A stretch of DNA of 6,483 nucleotides. It comes from JAEVLT01 sp964484065. GTDB lineage: Bacteria; Bacillota; Bacilli; Bacillales; Cytobacillaceae. The notes under the pieces were generated by a model. The model was given only the letters and a program-made list of their open reading frames with translations. It did no database searches and was not told the origin of the DNA. Position 1 is the first letter of the stretch. Each line of letters begins with the position of its first letter. Position numbers and translations under genes: made by a program. The DNA is taken from the NCBI GenBank assembly GCA_964484065.1, contig CAZAEW010000129.1, positions 1 to 6,483 of the forward strand, given 5' to 3'. Shown in pieces: positions 6,223 to 6,483 of this stretch.

Positions 6223-6228
6223 CTCCTC
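6223..6228 (-). promoter_or_regulatory. Ribosome binding site that decides the glcT start
   Basis: On the minus strand GAGGAG lies 5 nt before the ATG at 6217. The longer reading frame beginning at TTG (6235) would include this site and adds MKRGEV, which the CAT domain of GlcT-type proteins does not need. The ATG is therefore preferred. Confidence 0.85.
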
Positions 6229-6256
6229 TTTTCAACCGCTGATCACTCGTATCATT

Positions 6257-6285
6257 ATGTTATAAAAGTAAAAACAGGAAGTCAA
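6257..6285 (-). promoter_or_regulatory. Probable promoter of glcT (sigma-A)
   Basis: On the minus strand TTGACT (6280-6285) and TAACAT (6257-6262) are 17 bp apart, with a T-rich spacer. The -10 matches the consensus at four of six bases and the -35 at five. The start of transcription would fall near 6250, giving a leader of about 30 nt. No operator-like dyad is evident. Confidence 0.62.
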
Positions 6286-6306
6286 TCGGCATTTTTTCAC
6301 TCCATA

Positions 6307-6439
6307 AAGAAAAGCGCAAGCGCCTTGCTCAGCCCCGATGGTCAAATGTTCTGAGGCCCAGAAAGTCAACACTTTGACTTTTTGGGCCTAAGGTTATTTG
6401 GGCTAGGCGCTGAAGTTGGACAATTCTCAAAGTCCAAAC
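6307..6439. repeat. Palindromic interspersed repeat of Bacillus type (about 130 bp)
   Basis: The stretch AAAGCGCAAGCGCCTTG (6311-6327) to AGGCGCTGAAGTTGGAC (6405-6421) resembles, from memory, an interspersed element found many times in Bacillus and related genomes. It is highly structured: AGCGCCT (6319-6325) pairs with AGGCGCT (6405-6411), AGCCC (6331-6335) with GGGCT (6400-6404), and AGGCCCA-g-AAAGTCAA (6354-6369) with TTGACTTT-t-TGGGCCT (6374-6389). A further hairpin, TTGGAC/GTCCAA (6416-6421, 6432-6437), closes the right side. No transposase or open frame is inside, so it may be a MITE-like element or a structured RNA. The copy number cannot be judged from one window. Confidence 0.65.
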
Positions 6440-6460
6440 TTTTATATTTTCTTTACTTAC

Positions 6461-6483
6461 AAAAAAAGAACCGGGTTTTAAAC
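6461..6483 (-). terminator. Partial terminator of a gene beyond the right edge
   Basis: Read leftward, the edge begins GTTTAAAACCCGGTTC and continues into a run of seven T. It looks like the 3' arm and U-run of an intrinsic terminator whose 5' arm (expected to contain GAACCGGG) lies outside the window. It suggests that a gene in the same direction as glcT ends just beyond the edge. Confidence 0.5.

Noticed and set aside
6218..6235. Six-residue N-terminal extension of GlcT from a TTG start
   Set aside because: The GAGGAG ribosome binding site falls inside it and points to the ATG at 6217.
6307..6439. CRISPR array or IS element at the right edge
   Set aside because: The repeats are inverted and nested, not direct with spacers, and no transposase fragment is encoded.

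Overview
The window looks like chromosomal DNA of a low-GC Gram-positive bacterium of the Bacillaceae. The evidence is the Bacillus-type rRNA operon leader at the left edge, strong AGGAGG-type ribosome binding sites, a GlcT/RAT-controlled ptsG of the Bacillus kind, and a short palindromic repeat of a type I associate with Bacillus-group genomes. I cannot name the species from sequence alone.

Layout, left to right. Bases 1-260 are the upstream region of an rRNA operon that reads leftward. They hold the first bases of 16S rRNA at the edge, a leader with boxA and hairpins, and tandem promoters P2 and P1, each preceded by an A-rich tract. Reading rightward from this region is a polytopic GT39 (PMT/ArnT-like) glycosyltransferase at 395-1864. 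It converges on a leftward, membrane-anchored serine hydrolase of the beta-lactamase/class C PBP fold at 1897-3012, and a hairpin lies between the two. Next, also leftward, are ptsG (EIICBA-Glc, 3118-5190), its leader with a GlcT-type RNA antiterminator and a long overlapping terminator (5247-5362), and glcT (5375-6217) with its own promoter. The right edge (about 6307-6440) is a structured repeat, followed by what looks like half of a terminator of a gene beyond the window.

How the parts work together. glcT and ptsG form the classical glucose-induction module. When glucose is transported, unphosphorylated EII-Glc no longer inactivates GlcT, and GlcT then binds the RAT and prevents formation of the terminator ahead of ptsG. 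PtsG imports and phosphorylates glucose using phosphate from HPr. Unlike B. subtilis, ptsH and ptsI do not follow ptsG here: a strong terminator and then the serine hydrolase do. The glycosyltransferase and hydrolase are probably cell-envelope proteins, but nothing in the window ties them to sugar transport.

I see no phage, CRISPR, insertion sequence or evidently new system. The points most worth a second look are the cre-like site inside the ptsG leader, the unusually long ptsG terminator hairpin, the repeat at the right edge, and the solitary glycosyltransferase divergent from the rRNA operon.
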